Part shown: one piece after another, positions 35,858 to 50,059 of the stretch
Numbering within the stretch: the stretch's first letter is position 1
Layout of the letters: every line of letters starts with the position of its first letter
Source of the DNA: Vibrio natriegens NBRC 15636 = ATCC 14048 = DSM 759
GTDB taxonomy: Bacteria > Pseudomonadota > Gammaproteobacteria > Enterobacterales > Vibrionaceae
Direction of reading: 5' to 3'
DNA: 64,000 nucleotides
Assembly: GCF_035621455.1 (NCBI RefSeq)
Contig: NZ_CP141822.1
Coordinates: forward strand, 3,038,001-3,102,000
Translations under genes and position numbers: made by a program
The notes under the pieces: generated by a model
What the model saw: only the letters and a program-made list of their open reading frames with translations
What the model was told of the DNA's origin: nothing
Databases searched by the model: none

Positions 35858-36346
35858 ATGGATAGCCTCAATAATATCGACTTTAAAAAGCTCGCAAGCC
35901 AGCAGAAATCCATCCAGATGAAAATGAGACTGCTGGCCCTCGCTCATTTCAAAGATGGGCACTCACGCACACAAATCGCCAAGTTTCTCAAGGTAAGCCG
36001 AACCAGTGTCAATAAGTGGGTTCAGACCTTTCTTGAAGAAGGGCTGGAAGGACTGCAAGAAAAGCCAAGGACAGGAAGACCACCATTCTTAACTTCCGAG
36101 CAAAAAGAGCAATTGAGCCAATACATAAAAGATAAAGCCAATGATACACAAGGCGGACGACTGACTGGTGCCGACATCCACGCTTATATCGTTAAAGAAT
36201 TTGGCCAGCACTACCACCCTGATTCTATCTATTACCTGCTCGACCACATGGGCTTTTCATGGATAACTTCCCGCTCAAAACACCCCAAACAATCTCAACA
36301 AATACAAGACGATTTTAAAAAAATTCAAAATCGAAACGATCCTTAA
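35858..36346 (+). CDS. IS630 transposase, N-terminal part (ORF A)
   Basis: The 162-aa frame carries two helix-turn-helix segments: HSRTQIAKFLKVSRTSVNKW and the winged-helix region PPFLTSEQKEQLSQYI to SIYYLLDHMGFSW. It ends at a stop just past an A7 run (36317-36323). The DDE domain continues in the +1 frame, so a full transposase needs a frameshift or slippage there. Confidence 0.85.
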   Translation: MDSLNNIDFKKLASQQKSIQMKMRLLALAHFKDGHSRTQIAKFLKVSRTSVNKWVQTFLEEGLEGLQEKPRTGRPPFLTSEQKEQLSQYIKDKANDTQGGRLTGADIHAYIVKEFGQHYHPDSIYYLLDHMGFSWITSRSKHPKQSQQIQDDFKKIQNRNDP

Positions 36347-36833
36347 GATCCCAGGACATATAGCTTTAGAGTGTGTCGATGTCTGGTTTCAGGACGAAGC
36401 CAGATTTGGGCAACAAAACACGACCACACGTTTATGGGCTGAAAAAGGAACTCTCCCAAGAGCCGTGAAGCAACAACAATTTGAGTATGCCTATCTGTTC
36501 GGTTCAGTCTGTCCCAGTAAAGGAATTGGTGAGGCTATCGTTGTCCCTTGGGTTAGTAAAGACATCATGATAGAGCACTTAAAACAAATATCGGCAGTCA
36601 CAGAGAAGGGACGTCACGCCGTCGTTGTTATGGATGGAGCAGGATGGCATACAGAAGACATTACCAATGACTTTAAGAATGTCAGTGTCATCAAACTTCC
36701 ACCCTATTCTCCAGAGCTAAACCCTATCGAACAAGTATGGAGTTGGTTGAGGCAACGCTATTTAGCCAACCAATCTTTTACTGATTACGACGACATCATC
36801 TCCAAAGTCTGCGATGCATGGAATCGTTTTTAG
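36321..36833 (+). CDS. IS630 transposase, catalytic DDE part (ORF B)
   Basis: Read from the A7 run in the +1 frame, it continues FKIETILKIPGHIALECVDV and contains the three acidic residues: the Asp in VWFQDEARFG, the Asp in VVVMDGAGWH, and the Glu in NPIEQVWSWLRQRYL. The first ATG is at 36465, which would omit the first catalytic Asp; expression therefore probably depends on fusion to ORF A. No other damage was seen. Confidence 0.8.
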   Translation, partial: KFKIETILKIPGHIALECVDVWFQDEARFGQQNTTTRLWAEKGTLPRAVKQQQFEYAYLFGSVCPSKGIGEAIVVPWVSKDIMIEHLKQISAVTEKGRHAVVVMDGAGWHTEDITNDFKNVSVIKLPPYSPELNPIEQVWSWLRQRYLANQSFTDYDDIISKVCDAWNRF

Positions 36834-36984
36834 ATAGCTCCAAAAGAGTCACCAAAATGTGCTCGAGAAGATGGATAGACCTGACCAGTTAATTTTCCAG
36901 ATTGGTATAAGTAGTGGAATGGCCGGGCTTGCGCACAAGCAGGACTCGATGTCCCTGAAAGGGAAACTATACGCCATAAACGAC

Positions 36985-37011
36985 AAAAGCCTAGTCTTTC
37001 GACTAGGCTTT
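36985..37011 (-). terminator. rrn operon intrinsic terminator
   Basis: AAAGCCTAGTC / GACTAGGCTTT stem with a four-base loop, just past tRNA-Asp in the minus direction, with a T-rich 3' end. Confidence 0.9.
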
Positions 37012-37019
37012 CTAATAAG

Positions 37020-37096
37020 TGGCGGAGTGGACGGGACTCGAACCCGCGACCCCCGGCGTGACAGGCCGGTATTCTAACCAACTGAACTACCACTCC
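37020..37096 (-). tRNA. tRNA-Asp (GTC)
   Basis: A 77-nt cloverleaf including encoded CCA: acceptor GGAGTGG/CCACTCC, anticodon loop CTGTCAC (GTC), T-loop GTTCGAGTC. It is the last gene of the rrn operon. Confidence 0.97.
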
Positions 37097-37137
37097 GCAG
37101 TGGTATCACTCGCCTGAGCAAGTGTCCAAAATTTAAA

Positions 37138-37257
37138 GCCTGGCGATGTCCTACTCTCACATGGGGAAACCCCACACTACCATCGGCGCTATTTCGTTTC
37201 ACTTCTGAGTTCGGAATGGAAGTCAGGTGGGTCCAAAACGCTATGGTCGCCAAGCAA
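37138..37257 (-). rRNA. rrf: 5S ribosomal RNA
   Basis: About 120 nt, with the Vibrio-type 5' start TTGCTTGGCGACC and the pairing 3' end CGCCAGGC. Conserved internal CCGAACTCAGAAGTGAAAC is present. The ends are estimated to within one or two bases. Confidence 0.96.
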
Positions 37258-37346
37258 ATTCTTTAATTCGGAAAGCTGTTTTTAATTCTCAATTTACACA
37301 TTCAACGTTCTTACATTGAGTCCATCAAAACCCCTTGGGTGTTGTA

Positions 37347-40235
<2,889 letters not shown>

Positions 40236-40434
40236 ATACAACCCGAAGGAGTTTCGAATTGAAGTTAAACAACCAAAGTTGCTGTCTCATTATTTGAATG
40301 AGCGAGACAGCTTTCGATTTTGCCGGACTCAAATTCCAAGAACACTTGAATGTGTTTTTAGTTGTATTCAAATACATGAATACTTTGAGAACTTTACAAA
40401 TAATCTTAAAGATTATTTTGTCAGCTTTCCAAAT

Positions 40435-40446
40435 TGTTAAAGAGCT
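40435..40446 (-). promoter_or_regulatory. spacer boxA antitermination element
   Basis: On the minus strand AGCTCTTTAACA matches the rrn boxA (TGCTCTTTAACA) except at the first position. It lies in the 263-bp spacer between tRNA-Ala and 23S; the rest of this spacer shows no gene. Confidence 0.8.
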
Positions 40447-40498
40447 AGATTCATTTAAGAACCATTTTTAAAAGCACTATCGCTAATGCGCTTAAAGA

Positions 40499-40574
40499 TG
40501 GTGGAGCTAAGCAGGATCGAACTGCTGACCTCCTGCGTGCAAGGCAGGCGCTCTCCCAGCTGAGCTATAGCCCC
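40499..40574 (-). tRNA. tRNA-Ala (TGC)
   Basis: A 76-nt cloverleaf with encoded CCA: 5' GGGGCTATAGCTCAG, anticodon loop CTTGCAC (TGC), T-loop GTTCGATCC. It is in the 16S-23S spacer. Confidence 0.97.
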
Positions 40575-40619
40575 ATCAAGGTGTGTCGATACTGTATGCC
40601 AATTCCTTGGGAAGGGAAT

Positions 40620-40696
40620 TGGTGGGTCTGAGTGGACTCGAACCACCGACCTCTCGCTTATCAGGCGAACGCTCTAACCACCTGAGCTACAGACCC
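40620..40696 (-). tRNA. tRNA-Ile (GAT)
   Basis: A 77-nt cloverleaf with encoded CCA: 5' GGGTCTGTAGCTCAG, anticodon loop CTGATAA (GAT), T-loop GTTCGAGTC. It is in the 16S-23S spacer, upstream of tRNA-Ala in transcription order. Confidence 0.97.
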
Positions 40697-40761
40697 AGTA
40701 TCGTCTCTTTTACATAAACCGTATCAATCTGTGTGGACACTCATCGTGAGTAATCATCGTA

Positions 40762-42315
<1,554 letters not shown>

Positions 42316-42486
42316 AGATTTTGTCGGCTCAATGAATACTGAACATTACATAAAGTAATGTTTGAATTGACTGTGCTGAATCCGAAGATTCAATGGTCAC
42401 TTCGTATCATTGAAACCTAATTTGAAACCGAAGTTTCTAATTGGATTATCATCAACGAGTGCCCACACAGATTGATAGGTCTATAT

Positions 42487-42498
42487 TGTTAAAGAGCT
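42487..42498 (-). promoter_or_regulatory. rrn leader boxA
   Basis: On the minus strand AGCTCTTTAACA, the NusB/NusE-binding antitermination element, between promoter P2 and 16S. Confidence 0.82.
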
Positions 42499-42535
42499 TA
42501 CTTTGCGAGAAACTTTTCTCTCAAAGCGGAGGTGA

Positions 42536-42563
42536 ATTCTAGCGATTTAATTGTAAGTGTCAA
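42536..42563 (-). promoter_or_regulatory. rrn promoter P2
   Basis: On the minus strand: -35 TTGACA (42558-42563), 16-bp spacer, -10 TAGAAT (42536-42541). Confidence 0.8.
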
Positions 42564-42652
42564 ACACTTTTTTCAACTAATTTTTCGTAGAAGCTTTTTA
42601 CCTCTCCGACCTTGCTGAAGCCTTATCGCATCTGCCGTGTCGGTGGATGCGC

Positions 42653-42680
42653 ATTATAGGGAGTTACGATTGGAGCGCAA
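42653..42680 (-). promoter_or_regulatory. rrn promoter P1
   Basis: On the minus strand: -35 TTGCGC (42675-42680), 16-bp spacer, -10 TATAAT (42653-42658), then a GC-rich discriminator typical of stringently controlled rRNA promoters. An A/T-tract immediately upstream (42681-42712) looks like an UP element. Confidence 0.82.
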
Positions 42681-42741
42681 CCCTTTTTTATAAAAAAAAC
42701 CAAAAAAACGAACACTCGATGATTATTTAATCAAAAACGTA

Positions 42742-42768
42742 AAAAAGAGGGTAATAAACCCTCTTTTT
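42742..42768 (-). terminator. fre intrinsic terminator
   Basis: AAAAAGAGGG / CCCTCTTTTT with a seven-base loop, 20 bp past the fre stop, insulating it from the rrn promoters. Confidence 0.88.
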
Positions 42769-42787
42769 CATCGCATAAAAGCCGTAT

Positions 42788-43501
42788 TTAAATGAAAGCG
42801 TACGCGTCTGCGTACATACGTTCGCTTTTGGCCTTCTTATTTTGAGTAAACTGTTCTCGAGCTGCGCCCGCCATTTCAAAGCGACCAGCAATATAGATAT
42901 CATAGTCTTCCAGACTTTCGAAATCGTCACTGACGGCTTGTAGCACGTTTCCAACTTTACCTTGCCACTCAGCGGGAGCGTCTTCTACTACAGGAATAAA
43001 GTGCACGTTAGAAAACTTCTCTGAGATAGCGATAAGTTCATCTTTTGCGTATAACTGGCTTTCGTCACGAGCACCCCAGTACAAGTAGATTTCATTAGTC
43101 TTATTCTGTGCAACACAATGATCCAAGATCGAGCGTACGTAACTGAATCCTGTACCACCAGCGATCAGTAATAAAGAACGCTCGCTATCTTCTTGAATCC
43201 AAGCGTCTCCATGAGGCGCATCAATTTCAATATCATCACCCGATTCTAATGCCGCTTTCATCGATTCTACGACTTCTATTGCGTAAGCGTTATGTTCTGC
43301 CGCACCAATGTGCAATTCCAGCTCACCTTCATGTCGGCAAGGGCTACTTGCGATAGAAAACGGGCGCTTGTCTTTCTCGCCCATCACAACCATAAGGTAT
43401 TGGCCAGCTTTGAAAGACACTGGTGATTCTGGGTGAAGTAGAATTTGATAAGTATTACAAGCTAACGGCTGAATAGACTTTACTTTACATTGGATGGTCA
43501 T
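42788..43501 (-). CDS. fre: NAD(P)H-flavin reductase Fre
   Basis: A cytoplasmic enzyme reducing free flavins with NAD(P)H. The 237-aa protein has the flavin-binding motif RPFSIASSP and the NAD-binding [12 protein letters not shown]. It lacks a ferredoxin domain, but a separate [2Fe-2S] ferredoxin gene lies 14 bp upstream, an arrangement in which the pair could act as a split reductase. It ends the ubiD-ferredoxin-fre run. Confidence 0.94.
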   Translation of the reverse strand: MTIQCKVKSIQPLACNTYQILLHPESPVSFKAGQYLMVVMGEKDKRPFSIASSPCRHEGELELHIGAAEHNAYAIEVVESMKAALESGDDIEIDAPHGDAWIQEDSERSLLLIAGGTGFSYVRSILDHCVAQNKTNEIYLYWGARDESQLYAKDELIAISEKFSNVHFIPVVEDAPAEWQGKVGNVLQAVSDDFESLEDYDIYIAGRFEMAGAAREQFTQNKKAKSERMYADAYAFI

Positions 43502-43515
43502 GATGTCCCTCTCGC

Positions 43516-43785
43516 TTACTCATCAAAAGTAAGCACTAAATTACTTTCTGTATAGGCTTGGCAAGGAAATATCCAACCTTGCTGCTGTTCTTTGTCGGTT
43601 AACATGGGTTCCAGATGATAACTCACCTCGCCCGTTACCTTTTTACACATACACATGGCACAAGCGCCAACTCGGCAACGATGTGGGAAGCGAATATTAT
43701 TGTTGAGCGCAGCTTCCAACACCGTCTCCCCAGCTTCAACCTCAAATGATACGTTTATAGGAAGAAGGAGGACTGTATGACTCAT
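43516..43785 (-). CDS. stand-alone [2Fe-2S] ferredoxin
   Basis: An 89-aa plant-type ferredoxin. The cluster ligands are CRVGACAMC (three Cys) and a distal Cys in WIFPCQAY. The start ATG 43785 overlaps the ubiD stop (ATGA), so translation is coupled. Context between ubiD and fre suggests that Fre passes electrons to it. The electron acceptor is unknown. Confidence 0.88.
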   Translation of the reverse strand: MSHTVLLLPINVSFEVEAGETVLEAALNNNIRFPHRCRVGACAMCMCKKVTGEVSYHLEPMLTDKEQQQGWIFPCQAYTESNLVLTFDE

Positions 43786-45635
43786 AGAATACCTAACTGG
43801 TCCCAAATCTCATCAATTTTAGCGACAAGTTTAGGATCTTTCTTAATTGGGATACCCCACTCGCGCGTTACCTCAGACTCAAACTTATTGGTCGCATCGA
43901 GCGCTAGTTTCGAACTGCTAGACGTACTTCCCCGAAGTTGAATCGTATCTCTATCAGGATCCATGCGAGTCGTTACTGCCCAAATAATATCATTCCAATC
44001 CCGAGCATTAACGTCGTCATCACATAAAATGATGAACTTAATGTCTGTGTAGTCGGCAAAGTATGCCCACAGACTTTCAAGCAATGCCTGGGATTGACCC
44101 GCTTCGTCTTTCTTCATTGTTACCACAGCGAACTGGTTGTTTGCCGTCGGAGGTAGATAGATATCGACAATGTCCGGACGAAGGGCTTTTAGTGAGTCTA
44201 AGTCTTCTTGAGTGATCGGTTTGCTCTCTGAAGGATTGACTTGCGTGCGAGTCGCCAACTCCGCTTCCCATTTTATGGTCGCATCGAGTCCCATTTTGGA
44301 GCCCAAACCAACAACCGGAGAAGCAAAATCCAGTGAGTCTATCGGCGTGTTATCAATCATTACCGTATCACGCACTGGGTCCATATGGTCAGTCATGGCT
44401 TTCACCACGTCATTCCAGTCACGCGCATTTACCGACTCATCACACACAATTACAAACTTGGTGTACATAAACTGGCGTAAGAAAGACCAGACGCCCATCA
44501 TGACGCGTTTCGCATGTCCCGGATATTGCTTCTTCAACGTCACGACCGCCATACGGTACGAACAACCTTCTGGAGGCAGATAGAAATCTTCTATCTCAGG
44601 AAATTGCTTTTGCAGAATAGGCACAAAGACTTCGTTCAGTGCCACGCCCAGAACGGCGGGCTCATCGGGCGGACGACCAGTGTAGGTACTGTGATAAATC
44701 GGGTCTTTACGCATGGTGATGTGCGTAATGGTAAAGACATGATGCTTTTCTTTTTCGTTATAGTAGCCCGTGTGATCGCCATACGGACCTTCATCCGCAA
44801 ACTCAGTCGGGTCGATGTAGCCTTCCATCACAATCTCAGCACTCGCTGGCACTTCCAGCTCGTTACTGATGGATTTGACGACTTCCGTTTTGCTGCCACG
44901 CAATAAGCCAGCAAAAGCATATTCTGATAACGTATCAGGTACTGGCGTTACCGCACCGAGAATAGTCGCAGGGTCCGCACCGAATGCCACCGAGACTGGG
45001 AATGGTTTCCCTGGATTGGTCTCCATCCAGTCACGAAGGTCTAACGCGCCACCACGGTGGGCAAGCCAACGCATGATGATTTTGTTTTTAGCAATTTTTT
45101 GCTGGCGATAGATACCTAGGTTCTGGCGTTTTTTATTCGGCCCTTTGGTAACCGTCAAACCCCACGTTAATAGCGGTGCCACGTCTTCTGCCCAGCAGCT
45201 CATTACCGGAATTTTATCCAAATCGACTTCGTCGCCCTGCCACACGATTTCTTGACAAGGCGCTTTACGCAGACGCTTAGCTGGCATATTCAAGACTTGC
45301 TTAAATACAGGTAGCTTTTCTAACGCATCTTTGAAGCCTTTTGGCGGCTCAGGCTCTTTGAGATAAGCCAACAGTTTACCGACTTCACGCAGTTCTTTTA
45401 CGTCTTCACGTCCCATACCAATCGCGACCCTTTCCGGGGTGCCGAACAGGTTGGTTAAAACCGGAACATCGTAACCAATAGGGTTTTCGAATAATAATGC
45501 AGGACCACCAGCTCGCAGAGTACGATCGCTGATCTCTGTCATTTCATAAGCGGGATCAACAGGGTGAGTAATGCGCTTGAGTCGACCTTTCTGTTCCAGG
45601 TGATCAATATATTCGCGTAAATCCTTAAAACTCAT
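43782..45635 (-). CDS. ubiD: 3-octaprenyl-4-hydroxybenzoate decarboxylase UbiD with duplicated C-terminal domain
   Basis: UbiD decarboxylates the ubiquinone precursor using prenylated FMN made by UbiX. The 617 aa exceed the usual ~490-500. The core motifs are present ([14 protein letters not shown], the E-rich [21 protein letters not shown]). The excess is explained by an internal repeat: residues 346-464 ([31 protein letters not shown]) resemble 486-594 ([31 protein letters not shown]). The C-terminal end [10 protein letters not shown] matches the standard family end. Confidence 0.95.
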   Translation of the reverse strand: MSFKDLREYIDHLEQKGRLKRITHPVDPAYEMTEISDRTLRAGGPALLFENPIGYDVPVLTNLFGTPERVAIGMGREDVKELREVGKLLAYLKEPEPPKGFKDALEKLPVFKQVLNMPAKRLRKAPCQEIVWQGDEVDLDKIPVMSCWAEDVAPLLTWGLTVTKGPNKKRQNLGIYRQQKIAKNKIIMRWLAHRGGALDLRDWMETNPGKPFPVSVAFGADPATILGAVTPVPDTLSEYAFAGLLRGSKTEVVKSISNELEVPASAEIVMEGYIDPTEFADEGPYGDHTGYYNEKEKHHVFTITHITMRKDPIYHSTYTGRPPDEPAVLGVALNEVFVPILQKQFPEIEDFYLPPEGCSYRMAVVTLKKQYPGHAKRVMMGVWSFLRQFMYTKFVIVCDESVNARDWNDVVKAMTDHMDPVRDTVMIDNTPIDSLDFASPVVGLGSKMGLDATIKWEAELATRTQVNPSESKPITQEDLDSLKALRPDIVDIYLPPTANNQFAVVTMKKDEAGQSQALLESLWAYFADYTDIKFIILCDDDVNARDWNDIIWAVTTRMDPDRDTIQLRGSTSSSSKLALDATNKFESEVTREWGIPIKKDPKLVAKIDEIWDQLGIL

Positions 45636-45679
45636 AGGCCTTCATGACTACTGACTGATTAAACTTTTCGCAGTATAAC

Positions 45680-45710
45680 AAATAGGAGGACACTAAGGTC
45701 CTCCTATTTT
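45680..45710 (-). terminator. intrinsic terminator after the periplasmic hypothetical gene
   Basis: AATAGGAGGAC / GTCCTCCTATT 11-bp stem with a six-base loop, between the 45731-46726 gene and ubiD. Confidence 0.85.
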
Positions 45711-45730
45711 ATGTGGGTATAAGGATTGTA

Positions 45731-46726
45731 TTACTGCAACACTTGCTCTATTTGACGGGCTTTAACCTGATAATTCCCCGTCACTAACTCTTTAAGCCAG
45801 CTTTGATGGCCCTGTTGCGCTAACTCTCTCGCCACCAATGTCGCTTCTTCAGACAAAGCCATCTTAGTGATTAAAAACTGTTTCACTTCGGGGCTTAATG
45901 GATTCGCTTTGGTTAAAAGACCGATAGCATAAGGTTTGAGCGTTGGATTCACCGTGGAGTTCATCAACTGCTGCAATGAAAAAGCATCGCCTGCTTCTGC
46001 TAATCTCTCCAGCTCGGCATGGCTGTTGTAGTCCGCTCTCATTCTCCACAACAAATCGTACATCGACTGATCCTGGCTCACTTGCGCTAAACGAGCAATG
46101 ACGGCGGTGGACGGTAACCAACTGGTCACATCTATTTGAGTTAACTGTACGGTTAACGCATTTAACGCGCCGGGAGACAAGCTATCGAGTTCGCGAATCA
46201 ATAATGCCTCACGAGCCTGAGTTTGCTGTGAAGTCCCTGCAGTTAACCACTGGCTGAGATCGAGCTCTTTTCGCTCCGCTTGTAGAACAAATTCTAGTGT
46301 ACTCTGGTCTTGCTTCCAGCGCTTGATCAAGCGGCTTGCAACGGCGGGAAAGTTAAAAGCTGGCACAGTGAATTCGTAACCTTCACCACGCTCGAGTACT
46401 TGATAAGTGGGAGTAATACGGCTTTGCGATTCAACAAACAGCGCCATACGCGGCGTAAGAATCACGTCTTGCTGTTCTAGTTTTTCGAGTAAGCGGAAAC
46501 GCACCACCTCTTGTTGAGGTAACGCCAGTCGATTGAGGGAAAATTTAAGCGAGTCAACCTCATCCCTGACAACATATTCTAGAAGTTCAGAGACCTTGGT
46601 TTGTATTTGGGTATCCTGAAGCCACTGTTCTACCACTGACTCCTGCATTTCCTTCGCAGGCGCGGTCATAGGTATGGTCACGAGTGACAAACTCAGGAGT
46701 AATGACGACAACATTCCTTGTTGCAT
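45731..46726 (-). CDS. hypothetical secreted helical-repeat protein
   Basis: A 331-aa protein with an N-terminal signal peptide (about 1-24, ending TAPAKE) and otherwise mostly alpha-helical. Repeating Leu/Ala patterns in the C-terminal part (for example LLTKANPLSPEVKQFLITKMALSEEATLVARELAQQG, shown here by its start and end residues at roughly 270-310) look HEAT-like. I do not recognise a family with certainty. It is downstream of rho and has its own terminator. The role is unknown. Confidence 0.7.
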   Translation of the reverse strand: MQQGMLSSLLLSLSLVTIPMTAPAKEMQESVVEQWLQDTQIQTKVSELLEYVVRDEVDSLKFSLNRLALPQQEVVRFRLLEKLEQQDVILTPRMALFVESQSRITPTYQVLERGEGYEFTVPAFNFPAVASRLIKRWKQDQSTLEFVLQAERKELDLSQWLTAGTSQQTQAREALLIRELDSLSPGALNALTVQLTQIDVTSWLPSTAVIARLAQVSQDQSMYDLLWRMRADYNSHAELERLAEAGDAFSLQQLMNSTVNPTLKPYAIGLLTKANPLSPEVKQFLITKMALSEEATLVARELAQQGHQSWLKELVTGNYQVKARQIEQVLQ

Positions 46727-46783
46727 GTTAACCTCCCGATAACATTAGTCCTCATTTTGAGGCTTCTATCGGTAGAAAGCAAT

Positions 46784-46816
46784 AAAAAAGCCACCATAAT
46801 TTATGGTGGCTTTTTC
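46784..46816 (-). terminator. rho intrinsic terminator
   Basis: 15-bp stem AAAAAGCCACCATAA / TTATGGTGGCTTTTT with a one-base loop, 19 bp past the rho stop. Confidence 0.92.
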
Positions 46817-46834
46817 AAAATAAGAACTCAGTTG

Positions 46835-48094
46835 TTACTGACGGCGCATCGCATCGAAGAATTCATCGTTCGTCTTCGTCATTGCTAGCTTATCGATGAG
46901 GAATTCCATTGCGTCGATTTCACCCATTGGATGAACAATCTTACGCAGAATCCACATTTTCTGCAGTTCGTCAGTCTTAGTCAGTAGCTCTTCACGACGA
47001 GTACCTGAGCGGTTGAAGTCAATCGCAGGGAAAACACGCTTCTCTGCAATCTTACGGTTCAGGTGCAATTCCATGTTACCTGTACCTTTAAATTCTTCGT
47101 AGATAACTTCATCCATCTTAGAACCAGTATCAACTAGCGCTGTTGCGATGATTGTTAAGCTACCGCCTTCTTCTACATTACGTGCAGCACCGAAGAAACG
47201 CTTAGGACGGTGCAGTGCGTTCGCATCCACACCACCTGTTAGTACTTTACCTGATGAAGGTACAACCGTGTTGTATGCACGAGCCAGACGAGTAATCGAG
47301 TCAAGTAGGATAACCACATCTTTCTTGTGTTCTACCAAGCGCTTCGCTTTCTCGATAACCATTTCCGCTACTTGAACGTGACGAGATGCTGGCTCATCAA
47401 ATGTTGAAGCAACCACTTCACCTTTAACCAGACGCTGCATCTCTGTTACTTCTTCCGGACGTTCGTCGATAAGAAGTACCATGAGTTCACACTCAGGGTG
47501 GTTGTAAGCGATGCTTTGAGCAATGTTTTGCAGAAGCATTGTCTTACCCGCTTTTGGCGGAGCAACAATCAAACCACGTTGGCCTTTACCGATTGGCGAT
47601 GCCAAATCTAGAACACGTGCAGTGATATCTTCTGTCGAACCGTTACCGCGCTCCATTACCATGCGCTCATTCGCATGCAGAGGCGTTAAGTTTTCAAATA
47701 GGATCTTGTTACGAGCGTTGTCTGGCTTGTCATCGTTAACCGTGTTGACTTTCAGAAGTGCAAAGTAACGTTCGCCGTCTTTTGGTGGGCGAATTTTACC
47801 AGCAATTGAGTCACCTGTACGTAGGTTAAAACGACGAATCTGACTTGGCGATACATAAATATCGTCCGGACCAGCAAGGTATGAACTATCGGCACTGCGT
47901 AGGAAACCAAAGCCGTCTTGCAGAATTTCCAGAACCCCATCGCCAAAGATGTCTTCGCCGCCTTTAGCATGCGCTTTTAAAATCGCGAAGATGATGTCTT
48001 GTTTTCTTAAGCGCGCTAGGTTCTCTAATCCTAAGCTTTCGCCCAGTTTTACAAGGTCAGACACAGGTCTGTTCTTCAGTTCGGTAAGGTTCAT
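46835..48094 (-). CDS. rho: transcription termination factor Rho
   Basis: Rho is a hexameric RNA-dependent ATPase that ends transcription. The 419-aa reading starts [15 protein letters not shown]; an in-frame upstream codon at 48118 is less likely. The RNA-binding cold-shock domain includes [13 protein letters not shown]; Walker A is [11 protein letters not shown], Walker [11 protein letters not shown], and the Q/R-loop regions are conserved. Upstream (48095-48237) is an untranslated leader, in which no leader peptide was recognised. Confidence 0.98.
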   Translation of the reverse strand: MNLTELKNRPVSDLVKLGESLGLENLARLRKQDIIFAILKAHAKGGEDIFGDGVLEILQDGFGFLRSADSSYLAGPDDIYVSPSQIRRFNLRTGDSIAGKIRPPKDGERYFALLKVNTVNDDKPDNARNKILFENLTPLHANERMVMERGNGSTEDITARVLDLASPIGKGQRGLIVAPPKAGKTMLLQNIAQSIAYNHPECELMVLLIDERPEEVTEMQRLVKGEVVASTFDEPASRHVQVAEMVIEKAKRLVEHKKDVVILLDSITRLARAYNTVVPSSGKVLTGGVDANALHRPKRFFGAARNVEEGGSLTIIATALVDTGSKMDEVIYEEFKGTGNMELHLNRKIAEKRVFPAIDFNRSGTRREELLTKTDELQKMWILRKIVHPMGEIDAMEFLIDKLAMTKTNDEFFDAMRRQ

Positions 48095-48237
48095 GGTAGT
48101 GGATTCTTGTTTAGTCAAAATAAGATCTGTTTTCTAGTTAAGATGGATTTGGTCACAGGATCGACCAAGAAGAGAAATTTGTTCAATTAACGCGCGATAA
48201 GTTAGCACTAATTAATATTCTAGTCCAGAGTTAGAAA

Positions 48238-48272
48238 AACAAAACCGTGCATTGATGGTTGCACGGTTTTAT
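48238..48272 (-). terminator. trxA intrinsic terminator
   Basis: AAAACCGTGCA / TGCACGGTTTT stem with a short loop, between trxA and rho. Confidence 0.87.
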
Positions 48273-48289
48273 CTGTAATCACTTGGTGA

Positions 48290-48616
48290 TTATATGTTTG
48301 CGTCCAAAAACTCTTTAAGTTGAGTTTTAGACAGAGCACCAACTTTCGTTGCCGCTACGTTGCCGTCTTTGAATAGCAGTAGCGTTGGAATGCCACGAAT
48401 ACCAAACTTAGGTGGTGTGCCTGCGTTATGGTCGATGTTTAGTTTACCGATAGTGAGTTTGCCTTCGTACTCTTCAGCGACTTCGTCCAGGATAGGAGCG
48501 ATCATCTTACAAGGACCACACCATTCTGCCCAAAAATCTACTAATACAGGGCCTGCAGCGTTGATTACATCGTTTTCAAAACCGTCATCAGTTAGCTGCA
48601 AAATCTTATCACTCAT
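48290..48616 (-). CDS. trxA: thioredoxin 1
   Basis: A 108-aa cytoplasmic disulfide reductase with the active site AEWCGPCKM. The ATG 48616, which follows GGAG by a normal distance, is preferred to the upstream TTG. Conserved Pro in [11 protein letters not shown] is present. Divergent from rhlB, as in E. coli. Confidence 0.97.
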   Translation of the reverse strand: MSDKILQLTDDGFENDVINAAGPVLVDFWAEWCGPCKMIAPILDEVAEEYEGKLTIGKLNIDHNAGTPPKFGIRGIPTLLLFKDGNVAATKVGALSKTQLKEFLDANI

Positions 48617-48727
48617 CTTCCACTCCAATGTGTTTTTCGAAACTGGTTGGATGATAACCAGTAATTTGATGCCCTATTGGAATGTATTTACTTTCGTAAT
48701 GCAAGCTTTAGCTGATATTCTATAGCC

Positions 48728-50041
48728 ATGAAAAAGACGCATATCACAGAGCAAAAGTTCGCCGATTTGGGGTTAGAGCCCCAAGTTATTGATGGATTGG
48801 ATAAAAAAGGGTTTGAGTTTTGTACCCCTATCCAAGCCTTGGCGTTGCCGGTACTGCTCACCGGCCAAGACATCGCAGGCCAGGCCCAAACGGGCACTGG
48901 TAAAACACTCGCGTTTCTCACTGCAACCTTCAACCACCTAATGACGACACCGGAGCACGAAGGTCGCAAACCAACACAACCACGTGCCATCATCATGGCG
49001 CCTACGCGTGAGTTAGCGATTCAGATCTACAATGATGCTGAAACTCTGATTGCAAGCACGGGCCTAAAAGCAGCACTGGCTTACGGTGGTGAAAGCTACG
49101 ACAAGCAACTGGCTAAGCTAGAAGACGGCGTCGATATCCTGATCGGTACCACTGGTCGTATTATCGACTTCTATAAACAGCGTGTATTTAATCTAAACTA
49201 CATTCAAGCGGTAGTGTTAGATGAAGCCGACCGCATGTTCGATCTTGGTTTTATTAAAGACATCCGTTTCTTGTTCCGTCGTATGCCAGAGCCAAAAGAA
49301 CGTCTGAACATGCTGTTCTCAGCAACGCTGTCTTACCGCGTACAAGAACTCGCGTTTGAACACATGCATAACCCAGAACATGTTGTGGTAGAACCAGAGC
49401 AAAAAACTGGTCACCGCATCCAGGAAGAACTTTTCTACCCTTCAAACGAAGACAAAATGGCGCTTCTTCAAACACTTATAGAAGAAGAATGGCCAGATCG
49501 TGCGATTATATTTGCTAACACCAAGCACAAATGTGAATCAGTTTGGGGCCACCTGGCGGCAGACGGCCATCGTGTTGGTCTATTAACTGGTGATGTACCG
49601 CAGAAGAAACGTGAAAAGATTCTTGAGCAGTTCACTAAAGGTGATGTTGATATCCTAGTGGCGACGGATGTAGCGGCTCGTGGCCTGCATATTCCTCAAG
49701 TAACACACGTATTCAACTACGATCTGCCAGACGATTGTGAAGACTACGTACACCGTATCGGTCGTACCGGTCGTGCAGGTGCGAGTGGTAACTCTATCAG
49801 CTTTGCTTGTGAAGAGTACGCGATCAACCTACCTGCGATTGAAGAATACATTGAACACACTATCCCTGTATCGGAATATGATGCATCAGCTCTAATTCAA
49901 GATCTGCCAGCTCCAATCCGTATGCGTGCACCACGAACGCAACAACGCCGTACGAATACAGGTGGTACTCGCTCTGGTAACCGTAAGCAACAAGGACGTC
50001 GTCCTCGTCAGCCACGTCAATCAGCGCCAAAACAATCATAA
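48728..50041 (+). CDS. rhlB: ATP-dependent RNA helicase RhlB
   Basis: A DEAD-box helicase of the RNA degradosome. The Q motif is [11 protein letters not shown], Walker A AQTGTGKT, motif Ib/GG, VLDEAD, SAT, and the C-terminal [10 protein letters not shown] are all present. There are 437 aa including a basic Arg/Gln-rich tail (about 395-437) that binds RNA. gppA follows. Confidence 0.96.
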   Translation: MKKTHITEQKFADLGLEPQVIDGLDKKGFEFCTPIQALALPVLLTGQDIAGQAQTGTGKTLAFLTATFNHLMTTPEHEGRKPTQPRAIIMAPTRELAIQIYNDAETLIASTGLKAALAYGGESYDKQLAKLEDGVDILIGTTGRIIDFYKQRVFNLNYIQAVVLDEADRMFDLGFIKDIRFLFRRMPEPKERLNMLFSATLSYRVQELAFEHMHNPEHVVVEPEQKTGHRIQEELFYPSNEDKMALLQTLIEEEWPDRAIIFANTKHKCESVWGHLAADGHRVGLLTGDVPQKKREKILEQFTKGDVDILVATDVAARGLHIPQVTHVFNYDLPDDCEDYVHRIGRTGRAGASGNSISFACEEYAINLPAIEEYIEHTIPVSEYDASALIQDLPAPIRMRAPRTQQRRTNTGGTRSGNRKQQGRRPRQPRQSAPKQS

Positions 50042-50059
50042 AGGAATGTTAAGTCGTAT

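Larger units (their letters stand above)
35793..36912 (+). mobile_element. IS630-family insertion sequence
   Basis: Perfect 14-bp terminal inverted repeats ACTTATACCAATCT (35793-35806) and AGATTGGTATAAGT (36899-36912) bound a ~1.1-kb element with a two-part DDE transposase. IS630 elements target TA; a TA occurs inside each repeat, so the exact ends could be four or five bases further in. It sits between the hem operon and the rrn operon terminator. Confidence 0.85.
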
